Of a stretch of 64,000 bases of DNA, positions 1 through 7,914 are shown piece by piece. The stretch covers positions 62,001 to 126,000 of the forward strand of contig NZ_MLFP01000012.1 in assembly GCF_002095465.1 (NCBI RefSeq). Reading direction: 5' to 3'. Numbering within the stretch: the stretch's first letter is position 1; the number at the start of each line of letters is the position of its first letter. Source of the stretch: Pantoea rodasii (GTDB taxonomy: Bacteria > Pseudomonadota > Gammaproteobacteria > Enterobacterales > Enterobacteriaceae). A model generated the notes under the pieces. It ran no database searches. It was not told where the DNA came from and saw only the letters and a program-made list of their open reading frames with translations. A program made the position numbers and the translations under genes.

Positions 1-806
1 AGCCGCAGCAGGCGGGCGTGACTTTAATGCTCTTTAGCCTGGCGTATGGCGTGCTGCACGCGCTCGGTCCAGGGCACGGCAAAGTGGTGATCAGCACCTT
101 CCTGGCGACGCATCCCGCGAAGCTGAAAACCAGCATGAAACTGACGTTACTGGCCGCACTGTTGCAAGGCGGTGTGGCGATTGGTTTGGTGACAGTGATG
201 CTGGTGGTGTTGCAAACCTCATCGCGGCAAATGCATCTCGGTAGTTACTGGCTGGAGAAGGGCAGTTATCTGCTGGTGATGGCATTGGGCATCTGGGTCG
301 GCTGGCGTGCGCTGCGTGCATTACTTCCGCTATTACGTCCCACCCCAGCGAAGATACAGATTTACGCCATTCGCCCGCATCACCAGCATGACGAACATTG
401 CGGATGCGGTCATGCGCATCTGCCGAGCGCTGAACAGATGGATCGCGCGGTGAGCGGCAAAACGCAGGCGCTGGTGGTGTTCTCTATGGGCATGCGCCCG
501 TGTTCTGGTGCCATCATGATGCTGCTGTTTTCCAAGGTGATTGGCGTATATATGTGGGGCGTGGCTTCGGCGGTGGCAATGGCCATCGGCACGGCGGTCA
601 CGGTCTCCGCTATGGGCTTGGTCGTTCAGCGGTCGCGACGATTAGCGGAAAGGTTAGGTGCGGCCAACGGTGAATCGCGCTCGGCAAAAATCATTATGCC
701 GGCATTAGGATTGGCTGGTGGGATTCTGCTGGTGCTGGCCGGATGGTTATGGTTACTGTGGCAAAGTGCACAGCCGATGATGAGTAGCGGTTTACGTCCG
801 TTTTAA
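1..806 (+). CDS. NicO-family nickel/cobalt transporter, 5' end outside window
   Basis: A polytopic inner-membrane protein of the NicO family, which moves nickel or cobalt ions across the membrane. The reading frame is open from the left edge, so the N-terminus is missing; the GTG at position 18 falls inside the first conserved segment and is probably not the start. The family motif HALGPGHGK is at positions 57-83. A histidine- and cysteine-rich loop (HHQHDEHCGCGHAH, roughly positions 378-420) lies between two membrane bundles, as expected for metal binding. A second conserved patch, MGMRPCSGA, follows. It converges on suhB with a shared hairpin terminator between them. Family is clear; direction of transport and the metal are inferred. 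Confidence 0.85.
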   Translation, partial: PQQAGVTLMLFSLAYGVLHALGPGHGKVVISTFLATHPAKLKTSMKLTLLAALLQGGVAIGLVTVMLVVLQTSSRQMHLGSYWLEKGSYLLVMALGIWVGWRALRALLPLLRPTPAKIQIYAIRPHHQHDEHCGCGHAHLPSAEQMDRAVSGKTQALVVFSMGMRPCSGAIMMLLFSKVIGVYMWGVASAVAMAIGTAVTVSAMGLVVQRSRRLAERLGAANGESRSAKIIMPALGLAGGILLVLAGWLWLLWQSAQPMMSSGLRPF

Positions 807-812
807 CGGTGA

Positions 813-845
813 AAAAAAGGCGGAATATCCTATCCGCCTTTTTCC
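813..845. terminator. Bidirectional rho-independent terminator between the NicO gene and suhB
   Basis: An inverted repeat AAGGCGGA / TCCGCCTT with an 8-base loop (ATATCCTA) is flanked by an A-run on the left and a T-run on the right. It therefore works as a terminator on both strands and ends the two convergent genes. Confidence 0.85.
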
Positions 846-848
846 TGC

Positions 849-1651
849 TTAGCGCTTCAGCGCTTCGCTCAATTCTTCACGCATAGAAGCCAGCATGGCT
901 TTCACAACGCGTGGGTTACCTGCAACGAGATTACCCGACAGCATATAACCATGGTTGCCGGTGAAGTCAGTCACCAGGCCGCCCGCTTCACGAACCAGCA
1001 GTTCGCCCGCAGCAAAATCCCATGCTTCAGGCCGATCTCAAAGTAACCATCCACACGGCCAGCAGCCACGTAAGCCAGATCCAGCGCAGCAGAACCGGTG
1101 CGACGGAAGTCTGCACACTGAGTAAACAGTTTGCCGACGATGTTGATGTAAGGGGTAGCGTGTTGTTTCAGCTTGAACGGGAAGCCGGTTGCGAGGATGG
1201 TGCCATCCAGATCGCGAGCCGTGCTGCCACGCAGACGGTAACCGTTAAGCTGTGCGCCCTGGCCGCGTACTGCGGTGAACAGTTCATTGCGCATTGGATC
1301 GTAAACCACAGCCACTTCAGTGCGGCCTTTGATGCGCACGGCGATAGAGACAGAGAAGTGGGGTAAACGTTTGATGAAGTTGGTGGTGCCATCCAGCGGA
1401 TCGATTACCCATTGAATGTCCTGATCATCACCCGCCAGTTCACCGCTTTCTTCGGTGATGATGGAGTGCTGCGGATATGATTTGCGAATCACTTCGATAA
1501 TCAGACGTTCTGCGTCACGGTCAACATTAGTAACGAAGTCGTTGCTGCCTTTCTGGCTAGCTTCGACAGCGTCCGGGGTTTCATAATTCTTGGCAATTAA
1601 ATTTCCGGCCTTGCGCGCTGCGCGCACGGCGATGTTGAGCATCGGATGCAT
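849..1651 (-). pseudogene. suhB: Inositol-1-monophosphatase SuhB, apparent one-base frameshift near 1024
   Basis: SuhB hydrolyses inositol phosphates and also acts in rRNA transcription antitermination. From the ATG at 1651 the protein matches E. coli SuhB closely, beginning MHPMLNIAVRAARKAGN, with the metal-site motif DPLDGTTN near residue 84. The match is in frame to FEIGLK. There the frame shifts: restoring one G at 1024 (CATGCTTC to CATGGCTTC on the + strand) gives the normal FEIGLKPWDFAAGELL and continues to the proper end SEALKR, stop at 849-851, for the usual 267 residues. As written the ORF ends early at 971 with an unrelated tail. Either a sequencing error in a GG run or a real C-terminal disruption; SuhB is important for growth, so error is more likely. 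Confidence 0.85.
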
Positions 1652-1773
1652 CGGTATCTCTCGCTGGATGTTAAAGAACGGGTCAAAACGGCGCGGAGTA
1701 TATCAGGGTGTTCAGCAAATGTCCTACTTTTATGCTAGGCTACGCGCCATCAATTTCTCACCGTCCACTAATT

Positions 1774-2516
1774 ATGCTGCAAAATATCCGAATCGTACTG
1801 GTAGAAACTTCGCACACCGGCAATATGGGCTCTGTCGCTCGCGCCATGAAAACCATGGGATTAACTAATCTGTATCTGGTTAACCCGCTGGTCAAACCTG
1901 ACTCTCAGGCCATCTCACTCGCCGCGGGTGCCAGTGATGTGATTGGCGAGGCAAAAATTGTCGACACGCTGGATGAAGCGATTGCGGGCTGCAGCCTGGT
2001 TGTGGGGACCAGCGCGCGTTCACGTTCGCTGCCTTGGCCAATGCTCGATGCACGTGAATGTGGCGTCAAAAGTGTCGAAGAGGGCCAGCAGGCGCCGGTT
2101 GCGCTGGTGTTTGGTCGCGAGCGCGTTGGCCTGACTAACGAAGAGTTGCAGAAGTGCCATTATCACGTGGCGATTCAAGCCAATCCAGAATACAGCTCGC
2201 TGAATCTGGCGATGGCAGTGCAGATCATCGCTTACGAAGTGCGTATGGCGTGGCTGGCGGCGCAAGAAAAGCCGATCCACAACCGCAGGAAGAAGCATCG
2301 CCGTATCCGCTGGTGGACGATCTGGAGCGCTTTTATCAGCATATCGAACAGATGATGCTTAACAGCGGCTTTATCCGTGAAGGGACGCCAAGCCAGGTGA
2401 TGAGTAAACTGCGTCGCCTTTACACCCGCGCGCGTCCGGAACGTGATGAATTGAACATTCTGCGTGGCATGCTGGCATCGTTCCAAAAGCCTAAAGGTGA
2501 TAAGGGTAATAGTTGA
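1774..2516 (+). pseudogene. trmJ: tRNA (cytidine/uridine-2'-O-)-methyltransferase TrmJ, apparent frameshift at 2267-2270
   Basis: TrmJ 2'-O-methylates position 32 of several tRNAs; it is a SPOUT (trefoil-knot) enzyme. The start at 1774 gives [20 protein letters not shown], almost identical to E. coli, although the open frame extends upstream to 1708. Conserved SPOUT motifs [13 protein letters not shown] and [15 protein letters not shown] are present, as is [14 protein letters not shown]. After WLAAQEK the frame is lost; adding one A to the four-A run at 2267-2270 restores [23 protein letters not shown] and the normal C-terminus, ending at 2516. Total length would be about 247 residues, as in the family. 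The last codons overlap the first of the repeats upstream of iscR. Confidence 0.85.
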
Positions 2517-2591
2517 GTAAAACAGTTGGTTAAATAGTTGAGTAAATTACTTGGTTAAATAGTTGACCGATTTACTCAGGAATGGCAGACT
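2508..2591 (+). promoter_or_regulatory. iscR promoter with three phased 25-bp repeats containing IscR-type sites
   Basis: Three direct repeats start at 2508, 2533 and 2558, exactly 25 bp apart, each beginning AATAGTTGA. The first two share AGTTGAGTAAA and TTGGTTA; the third (AATAGTTGACCGATTTACTC) resembles the E. coli type 1 IscR site. A promoter fits inside the third copy: -35 TTGACC at 2563-2568 and -10 CAGACT at 2586-2591, 17 bp apart. [2Fe-2S]-IscR is known to repress its own promoter through such sites. The first repeat overlaps the trmJ stop codon. Confidence 0.75.
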
Positions 2592-2651
2592 GGCCTCAAT
2601 TCATCAGATAGCCCGCCGATACCCGGACGGACGCTTACGAGGTTGTATGCT

Positions 2652-3149
2652 ATGAGACTGACATCCAAAGGACGTTATGCCGTAACCGCTATGCTGGACG
2701 TTGCACTGCACTCAAACGAGGGCCCAGTGCCGCTAGCTGACATTTCTGAGCGTCAGGGCATTTCGCTCTCCTATCTGGAGCAGTTATTCTCACGTCTGCG
2801 TAAGCACGGTTTAGTGGCCAGCGTTCGTGGTCCGGGTGGTGGTTATCTGTTAGGCAAAGATTCTGGTGCGATTGCGGTTGGCGCCGTGATCACTGCCGTT
2901 GACGAATCCGTTGACGCGACTAAGTGCCAGGGTAAAGAAGGGTGCCAGGGCGGCGAGCGTTGCCTGACCCACGTATTGTGGCGTGACCTGAGTGAGCGTA
3001 TCAGCGAGTTCCTGAACAACATCACGTTGGCAGAACTGGTGAACAACCAGGAGATCCTGGATGTGGCTGACCGTCAGAATATGACCGATACCCGCCGCTT
3101 CCAGCAGCATCGTATGCAGGAAACCATCAACGTTAATCTGCGTGCTTAA
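2652..3149 (+). CDS. iscR: Rrf2-family Fe-S cluster regulator IscR
   Basis: IscR is a [2Fe-2S] transcription factor that senses Fe-S status and controls isc, suf and other genes. The start at 2652 ([18 protein letters not shown]) is preferred over the in-frame ATG at 2643 because it matches the E. coli protein and has GAGG nine bases upstream. An N-terminal winged helix is followed by the cluster ligands Cys92, Cys98 and Cys104 in [15 protein letters not shown]. Length is 165 residues, close to the family norm. It heads the reduced isc locus. Since all three ligand cysteines are kept, cluster-dependent regulation appears intact although the Isc scaffold genes that normally supply the cluster are missing here. 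Confidence 0.96.
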   Translation: MRLTSKGRYAVTAMLDVALHSNEGPVPLADISERQGISLSYLEQLFSRLRKHGLVASVRGPGGGYLLGKDSGAIAVGAVITAVDESVDATKCQGKEGCQGGERCLTHVLWRDLSERISEFLNNITLAELVNNQEILDVADRQNMTDTRRFQQHRMQETINVNLRA

Positions 3150-3237
3150 TCCGCTCTCCTTCAGCCTTGCTGTTCACACAGCCGGGGCTGAATCGTGCTA
3201 TAAAGACGTATGATTTTTTATACGGAGTTTTAGCGCA

Positions 3238-4407
3238 ATGAAATTACCGATCTACCTGGATTACGCAGCGACAACGCCTGCCGATCCGCGTGTTGCCACC
3301 AAAATGATGCAGTTCCTGACTTTGGATGGCACCTTCGGTAACCCCGCTTCCCGTTCTCACCGTTTTGGCTGGCAGGCTGAAGAAGCCGTTGATGTCGCTC
3401 GCAATCAGATTGCTGAGCTGGTCAACGCCGATCCGCGTGAAATCGTTTTTACTTCCGGTGCCACTGAAGCTGACAACCTCGCCATTAAAGGTGCGGCCCA
3501 GTTCCATCAGTCGCGCGGTAAGCATGTCATTACCAGTCAAACTGAGCATAAAGCGGTGCTGGATAGTTGCCAGCAACTGGAGCGCGAAGGTTTTGACGTC
3601 ACCTATCTGCAACCCGGCAGTGATGGCATTATCACCCCTGCGATGCTGGAAGCGGCGCTTCGCGACGATACCGTGCTGGTTTCCCTGATGCATGTGAACA
3701 ACGAAACCGGCGTCGTGCAGGATATTGCGGCGTTTGGTGCGTTGTGCCGCGCACGTGACATTCTTTTCCATGTTGATGCCACTCAAAGCGTCGGTAAATT
3801 ACCGATCGATGTCGCCACACTGCCCGTGGATCTGATGTCGGTTTCAGCGCATAAAATCTATGGTCCGAAAGGCATCGGCGCGCTATGGGTGCGCCGTAAG
3901 CCAAAATTACAAATCGACGCGCAAATGCACGGTGGCGGTCACGAACGTGGCATGCGCTCTGGCACTTTACCGGTGCACCAGATTGTTGGGATGGGCGAAG
4001 CTTATCGCATTGCACATGAAGAAATGAGCAGTGAAATGGCGCGCCTGGCCGCCCTGCGCGCACGCCTGTGGCACGGCATCAGCCGCTTAGATAATGTGAA
4101 CATTAACGGTTCGCTGGAGCAGGGCGCGCCGAATATCTTGAATCTTAGTTTTGCTCAGGTTGATGGCGAATCGCTGATTATGGCGCTGAAAGATTTGGCA
4201 CTGTCATCCGGTTCGGCCTGTACTTCGGCCAGTCTCGAACCCTCTTACGTGTTGCGCGCCATGGGCGTTGAGCAGGAGCTGGCACACAGCTCGCTGCGCT
4301 TCTCGCTGGGGCGTTTTACCACCGAAGAGGAAATTGACTACGCCATTGAGCTGGTCAACAAAGCGGTGAGCCGTTTACGGGCATTAACGCCCGCCACGTC
4401 CCGCTAA
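3238..4407 (+). CDS. iscS: Cysteine desulfurase IscS lacking the C-terminal IscU-docking tail
   Basis: IscS is a PLP enzyme that takes sulfur from cysteine as a persulfide for Fe-S clusters, tRNA thiolation, thiamine and molybdopterin. The PLP lysine is Lys206 ([10 protein letters not shown]) and the catalytic loop cysteine is Cys328 ([14 protein letters not shown]), at the same positions as in E. coli. The protein is collinear with E. coli IscS up to about residue 382 (RLRALTP) and then ends in ATSR, 389 residues in all, instead of the usual 404-residue form ending in an EWAHH-type tail. That tail is known to contact IscU. None of the other frames downstream encodes it. The next gene is pepB; iscU, iscA, hscB, hscA, fdx and iscX are absent. 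Sulfurtransfer functions other than Isc scaffold loading are probably kept. Confidence 0.95.
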   Translation: MKLPIYLDYAATTPADPRVATKMMQFLTLDGTFGNPASRSHRFGWQAEEAVDVARNQIAELVNADPREIVFTSGATEADNLAIKGAAQFHQSRGKHVITSQTEHKAVLDSCQQLEREGFDVTYLQPGSDGIITPAMLEAALRDDTVLVSLMHVNNETGVVQDIAAFGALCRARDILFHVDATQSVGKLPIDVATLPVDLMSVSAHKIYGPKGIGALWVRRKPKLQIDAQMHGGGHERGMRSGTLPVHQIVGMGEAYRIAHEEMSSEMARLAALRARLWHGISRLDNVNINGSLEQGAPNILNLSFAQVDGESLIMALKDLALSSGSACTSASLEPSYVLRAMGVEQELAHSSLRFSLGRFTTEEEIDYAIELVNKAVSRLRALTPATSR

Positions 4408-4418
4408 TTCATGCACTC

Positions 4419-4442
4419 CCTTGCGCCGGTTCTGGCGCAAGG
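4419..4442 (+). other. Perfect hairpin at the iscS-pepB junction
   Basis: CCTTGCGCC and GGCGCAAGG form a 9-bp stem around a 6-base loop, 11 bases after the iscS stop codon. No T-run follows, so it is not a standard intrinsic terminator. It marks the place where iscU through iscX would normally lie. Confidence 0.6.
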
Positions 4443-4470
4443 TGACACCTAACGCAAACGGAGCCACGCG

Positions 4471-5757
4471 ATGACAACACAACCGATGACAATTACGCTC
4501 AGCTCCCAGGCCGCCGATGCGCGCTGGGGTGAAAAAGCACTGCTGAGCAGCACTGAAAATGGCATGACCGTTCACCTGACTGGCGCAGACGCGCTGATGA
4601 GCATCCAGCGCGCCGGGCGCAAGCTGGACGGTCAGGGCATCCGCCATGTTGCACTGAGTGGTGAAGAGTGGGATCTGGAAAAGTGCTGGGCATTCTGGCA
4701 AGGCTATCGCAGCCCGAAAGGCAAACGCCAGGTTGAGTGGCCGGCACTGAGTGAAAATGATCAGCTTGAATTTGATCGCCGACTGAAGATCGTTGACTGG
4801 GTGCGTGACACCATCAATTTGCCAGCGGAAGATCTGAGCCCGGAACAACTGGCGCACGGCGCGATCGATCTGATCCGCGAAGTGGGCGGTGACGCAGTGA
4901 ATTATCGCATCACCAAAGGCGATGACCTGCGCGAGCAGGGTTATGCCGGTATTCACACCGTGGGCCGCGGTTCAACCCGTGCGCCGGTGCTGTTGGCGCT
5001 CGATTTCAACCCAACCGGCGATGAAAATGCGCCGGTTTACGCTTGTCTGGTCGGCAAAGGCATCACCTTTGATACCGGCGGTTATAGCCTGAAGCAAAGC
5101 GGCTTTATGGACTCGATGAAGTCCGATATGGGCGGTGCCGCAACACTCACCGGTGCACTGGCGCTGGCAATTGCACGCGGCCTGAACAAACGCGTGAAGC
5201 TGTACTTATGCTGCGCGGACAACATGGTCAGCGGCAACGCGTTCCGTCTTGGCGACATTATCCGTTATCGCAACGGCAAAACGGTTGAAGTGATGAACAC
5301 CGATGCCGAAGGGCGTCTGGTGCTGGCCGATGGCTTGATCGATGCCAGCGAGCAAAATCCTGAACTGCTGATCGATGCCGCAACCCTGACCGGCGCCGCG
5401 AAAACCGCTTTGGGCAACGATTACCATGCGCTGTTCACCTTTGACAACGTGCTGGCAGAATCCCTGCTCGGTAGCGCAACCGGTGAAAACGAAGCCTTCT
5501 GGCGTCTGCCGCTGGCGGAGTTCCACCGCAGCCATCTGCCATCGAACTTTGCTGATTTGAACAACATTGCCAGCCCGGCACATGCCGCCGGTGCCAGCAG
5601 CGCAGCCGCTTTCCTCTCTTACTTCGTCAGCAAGTATCAGCAGGGCTGGCTTCACATTGACTGTTCTGCGACCTATCGCAAAAGCGCGGTCGATCAGTGG
5701 TCCGCGGGTGCAACCGGCCTGGGTGTGCGTACCGTCGCCAACCTGTTGCTGAAATAA
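4471..5757 (+). CDS. pepB: Aminopeptidase B (peptidase B), M17 leucyl aminopeptidase family
   Basis: PepB is a cytosolic hexameric metallo-aminopeptidase that trims peptides during protein turnover. At 428 residues it is full length and aligns with E. coli PepB throughout, beginning with [16 protein letters not shown]. The M17 metal and catalytic motifs are present: [15 protein letters not shown] (metal lysine and aspartate) and the family signature [16 protein letters not shown] lies eight bases before the ATG. In E. coli pepB is the last gene of the isc cluster; here it follows iscS by 63 bases, so it may be co-transcribed with iscRS. Confidence 0.96.
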   Translation: MTTQPMTITLSSQAADARWGEKALLSSTENGMTVHLTGADALMSIQRAGRKLDGQGIRHVALSGEEWDLEKCWAFWQGYRSPKGKRQVEWPALSENDQLEFDRRLKIVDWVRDTINLPAEDLSPEQLAHGAIDLIREVGGDAVNYRITKGDDLREQGYAGIHTVGRGSTRAPVLLALDFNPTGDENAPVYACLVGKGITFDTGGYSLKQSGFMDSMKSDMGGAATLTGALALAIARGLNKRVKLYLCCADNMVSGNAFRLGDIIRYRNGKTVEVMNTDAEGRLVLADGLIDASEQNPELLIDAATLTGAAKTALGNDYHALFTFDNVLAESLLGSATGENEAFWRLPLAEFHRSHLPSNFADLNNIASPAHAAGASSAAAFLSYFVSKYQQGWLHIDCSATYRKSAVDQWSAGATGLGVRTVANLLLK

Positions 5758-5759
5758 AC

Positions 5760-5880
5760 GCGGTGCGCATGAATGCGCACCCTACGTCAGGTCGCTATTT
5801 AGGTGCACCTTTCGTTAGCATTGTGCAGGGTCGCCATTCAGATGCATGCTTCCGTGAGGTCGCCATTTAGGGCGACCGAG
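5760..5880. repeat. Intergenic palindromic repeats between pepB and sseB
   Basis: GGTGCGCATGAATGCGCACC at 5762-5781 is a near-perfect palindrome followed by CTACG; the same unit recurs in inverted form at 63791-63817. After it come three degenerate copies of a GGTCGCCATTTA-type unit (near 5790, 5839 and 5858), the last forming GTCGCCATTTAGGGCGAC. These look like REP-type elements. No open frame is seen here. Confidence 0.6.
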
Positions 5881-5937
5881 CAGCGCTTAAGTGACAAACA
5901 TCATGCCTATGTTTGCCGTTTTTTTGGAACTGGATAA

Positions 5938-6705
5938 ATGAGTAATCGTCTTGAAGAGGTGCTGAAGCTGGCCGCCACTGAGCCTGCACATCGCCCTGAA
6001 TTTTTTCAACTGCTGCTGGAGTCTGATATTTGGGTGCCGGGTGAAAGCCCAGCCGAGCAGTTTGATGCAACATCGCCAGTGGAGTTGCAACACTGGGAGA
6101 AAGAGGGCGGCGGCAGTGTGATCCCGTTCTTTACCTCAGAACAAGCCATGAGCGAAGCGATTAAAGGGGAGCAGCCTTACCTGCGACTGCCGACGCGCAC
6201 ATTGTTTGAAATGACCCTGGGCGAAAGTCTGTTCCTCAATCCAAAATTACCCGCAGGCAAAGAGTTTTCGCCGGGTGAAATTGCGCACCTAATGAGTGAA
6301 GAGGGCAGCGCCCTGAGCCAGCAAACGGTGCTGGAAGGCGGACACGCGCTGCTGCTGTCGGAAGTGGCTGAACCACCGGCGCAAATGATTGATTCCTTGA
6401 CGCAGTTGTTTGCCAAGTATAAGCAGGTGCGCCGTGCTTACATCGCAAGCATTCGTGAGAGCGCTACGGAAGAGCCGAACTTGCTGATCGGCATTGAAGC
6501 CGATAGCGATATTGAAGAGATTATTCAGGCGGCAGGCAGCGTCGCAACCGATACGCTGGCAGAAGATACACCAATTGATATCTGCGAAGTAGTGAGTGAA
6601 GAGAGAGGGGTGAGCCATTTCTTTACCGCGCATATCACGCCGTTTTACGAGCGCCGTTGGGGCAGTTTCCTGCGCGACTTCAAAGGCAGTCAGCGGATTA
6701 TTTAA
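5938..6705 (+). CDS. sseB: SseB family protein
   Basis: SseB (enhanced serine sensitivity) is a conserved cytosolic protein of the SseB/YfhQ-like family with no settled biochemical role. The 255-residue product matches E. coli SseB in length and order: an N-terminal domain that includes FTSEQAMSEAI and LFEMTLGESLFLNP, and a C-terminal domain ending RRWGSFLRDFKGSQRII. There is no signal peptide or membrane segment. It lies in the conserved pepB-sseB-sseA order and converges on sseA. In E. coli, overproduction changes serine sensitivity, which led to the name; a direct link to SseA is an inference from linkage. Confidence 0.9.
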   Translation: MSNRLEEVLKLAATEPAHRPEFFQLLLESDIWVPGESPAEQFDATSPVELQHWEKEGGGSVIPFFTSEQAMSEAIKGEQPYLRLPTRTLFEMTLGESLFLNPKLPAGKEFSPGEIAHLMSEEGSALSQQTVLEGGHALLLSEVAEPPAQMIDSLTQLFAKYKQVRRAYIASIRESATEEPNLLIGIEADSDIEEIIQAAGSVATDTLAEDTPIDICEVVSEERGVSHFFTAHITPFYERRWGSFLRDFKGSQRII

Positions 6706-6767
6706 AACGTCTGTTGCAGCGGTGCAATGTATTGCGCATCTGTCAGCCATTGCGCGGTTTGAGATAC

Positions 6768-6823
6768 GCGCGATAAATCGCGCCGCTACAGATCCGATCT
6801 GGTAGCGGCGCAATTTATTGCGC
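6768..6823. repeat. GCGGCGCRATTTATYGCGC palindromic repeat, copy 1
   Basis: Two inverted copies of the unit (6768-6789 and 6802-6823) face each other and end in GCCGCTAC / GTAGCGGC. The unit itself is a palindrome (GCGCGATAAATCGCGC). The same pair recurs at 35700-35787, 47506-47574 and, partly decayed, at 50238-50317. It lies between the 3' ends of sseB and sseA and could form a long hairpin in either transcript. Confidence 0.8.
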
Positions 6824-6916
6824 AGTCATCAAATCATCATGCCAGGGTCAAACGTTTGCTCAGACAGTCACTCTCTATTATTGCCAGGCTCAGAAGTTTG
6901 CGCTGCTCGCTAAACT

Positions 6917-7759
6917 TCATTTCTCAATCGGTAAATCATCGCGGCTACCCCATTCGCCCCATGAGCCGTCATACAGGGTCACGTCACGCACACCGAGCGA
7001 CGTCAGCGCCAAAATCACCACCACCGCCGTCACACCCGAACCACAGCTGGCGACAATCGGCTGATCCAGCTTAATGCCGGCTTTCTCAAACAGATCGCGC
7101 AGTTCAGCCGCCGGTTTCAGTTCGCCGTTTGCCACCAGATTGTTCCACGGCATATTCAGGCTGTTAGGGATGTGCCCGCGCAGCAGGCCAGGACGTGGTT
7201 CATCCACTTCGGCATTAAAGCGATTCGCCGCACGGGCATCGACAATTTGCGCGCCGCCTTCATGGCTAATCAGCAACACATCGGTCAGGCGTTTCACCCA
7301 TCCGCTGTCGTAATTGGCTTCGAATTCGCCTTCCGGCAGGTTCACCGGGCCCGATGCCACCTCCAATCCTGCCGCTTTCCAGCCCTGCAAACCGCCCGCC
7401 AGAATCGACACGTTCACGCAGCCAAAGGCGCGCAGCATCCACCAGGCACGCGGTGCGGAGAACAAGTTACCTTCGTCATACACCACCAGATGCTTGTCCT
7501 GATTAACACCCAGTTCGCGCATCGCCACTGCAAAAGTTTCCGGGCGCGGCATCATATGCGGGTAGGCACTGGTGTGGTCGGACAACGCTTCGATGTTGAA
7601 GAACGGCGCATCCGGCAAATGCGCTGCCAGATATTCCGCCTGAAGATCGCGTACCGCTTCCTGACCTGGCGGCAACATGCGCGCATCTAATACCTGCAAC
7701 GTTTCCTCGGTGTAATGCTCTTTTAACCAATCGGCGGACACAAACAGGGGAGCTGTCAT
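6917..7759 (-). CDS. sseA: 3-mercaptopyruvate sulfurtransferase SseA
   Basis: SseA transfers sulfur from 3-mercaptopyruvate to an acceptor such as cyanide or a thiol and is implicated in sulfide and persulfide metabolism. It has the two-rhodanese-domain layout in 280 residues. The active-site loop is CGSGVTA with the catalytic cysteine near residue 239; this loop is typical of mercaptopyruvate sulfurtransferases, whereas thiosulfate-specific rhodaneses carry CRKGVTA. The N-terminal domain is the inactive one. It is divergent from yfhM, with 155 bases between. Together with IscS and the later DsrE-like proteins it adds to the sulfur-transfer content of the window. Confidence 0.95.
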   Translation of the reverse strand: MTAPLFVSADWLKEHYTEETLQVLDARMLPPGQEAVRDLQAEYLAAHLPDAPFFNIEALSDHTSAYPHMMPRPETFAVAMRELGVNQDKHLVVYDEGNLFSAPRAWWMLRAFGCVNVSILAGGLQGWKAAGLEVASGPVNLPEGEFEANYDSGWVKRLTDVLLISHEGGAQIVDARAANRFNAEVDEPRPGLLRGHIPNSLNMPWNNLVANGELKPAAELRDLFEKAGIKLDQPIVASCGSGVTAVVVILALTSLGVRDVTLYDGSWGEWGSRDDLPIEK

Positions 7760-7914
7760 CGCAACAACCTCTTCTCAATCATCAGAAAACGGAAAGACCC
7801 AGTGTCCGGGAATGTGAGCGCTATCTCAAGGGTATCGTTGCTAAAGTGAGTAGGTTGATGTGAAATTGCGCAGCACAATACTTTTAACCTTTTGGGGCTG
7901 GTGAGGGACTTACC

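Noticed and set aside
4380..4470. A frameshift as the cause of the short IscS C-terminus
   Set aside because: None of the frames through this stretch encodes anything like the usual LWEMYK...EWAHH tail, and the next conserved sequence is the pepB leader. The tail is truly absent here, unlike the six one-base shifts elsewhere.
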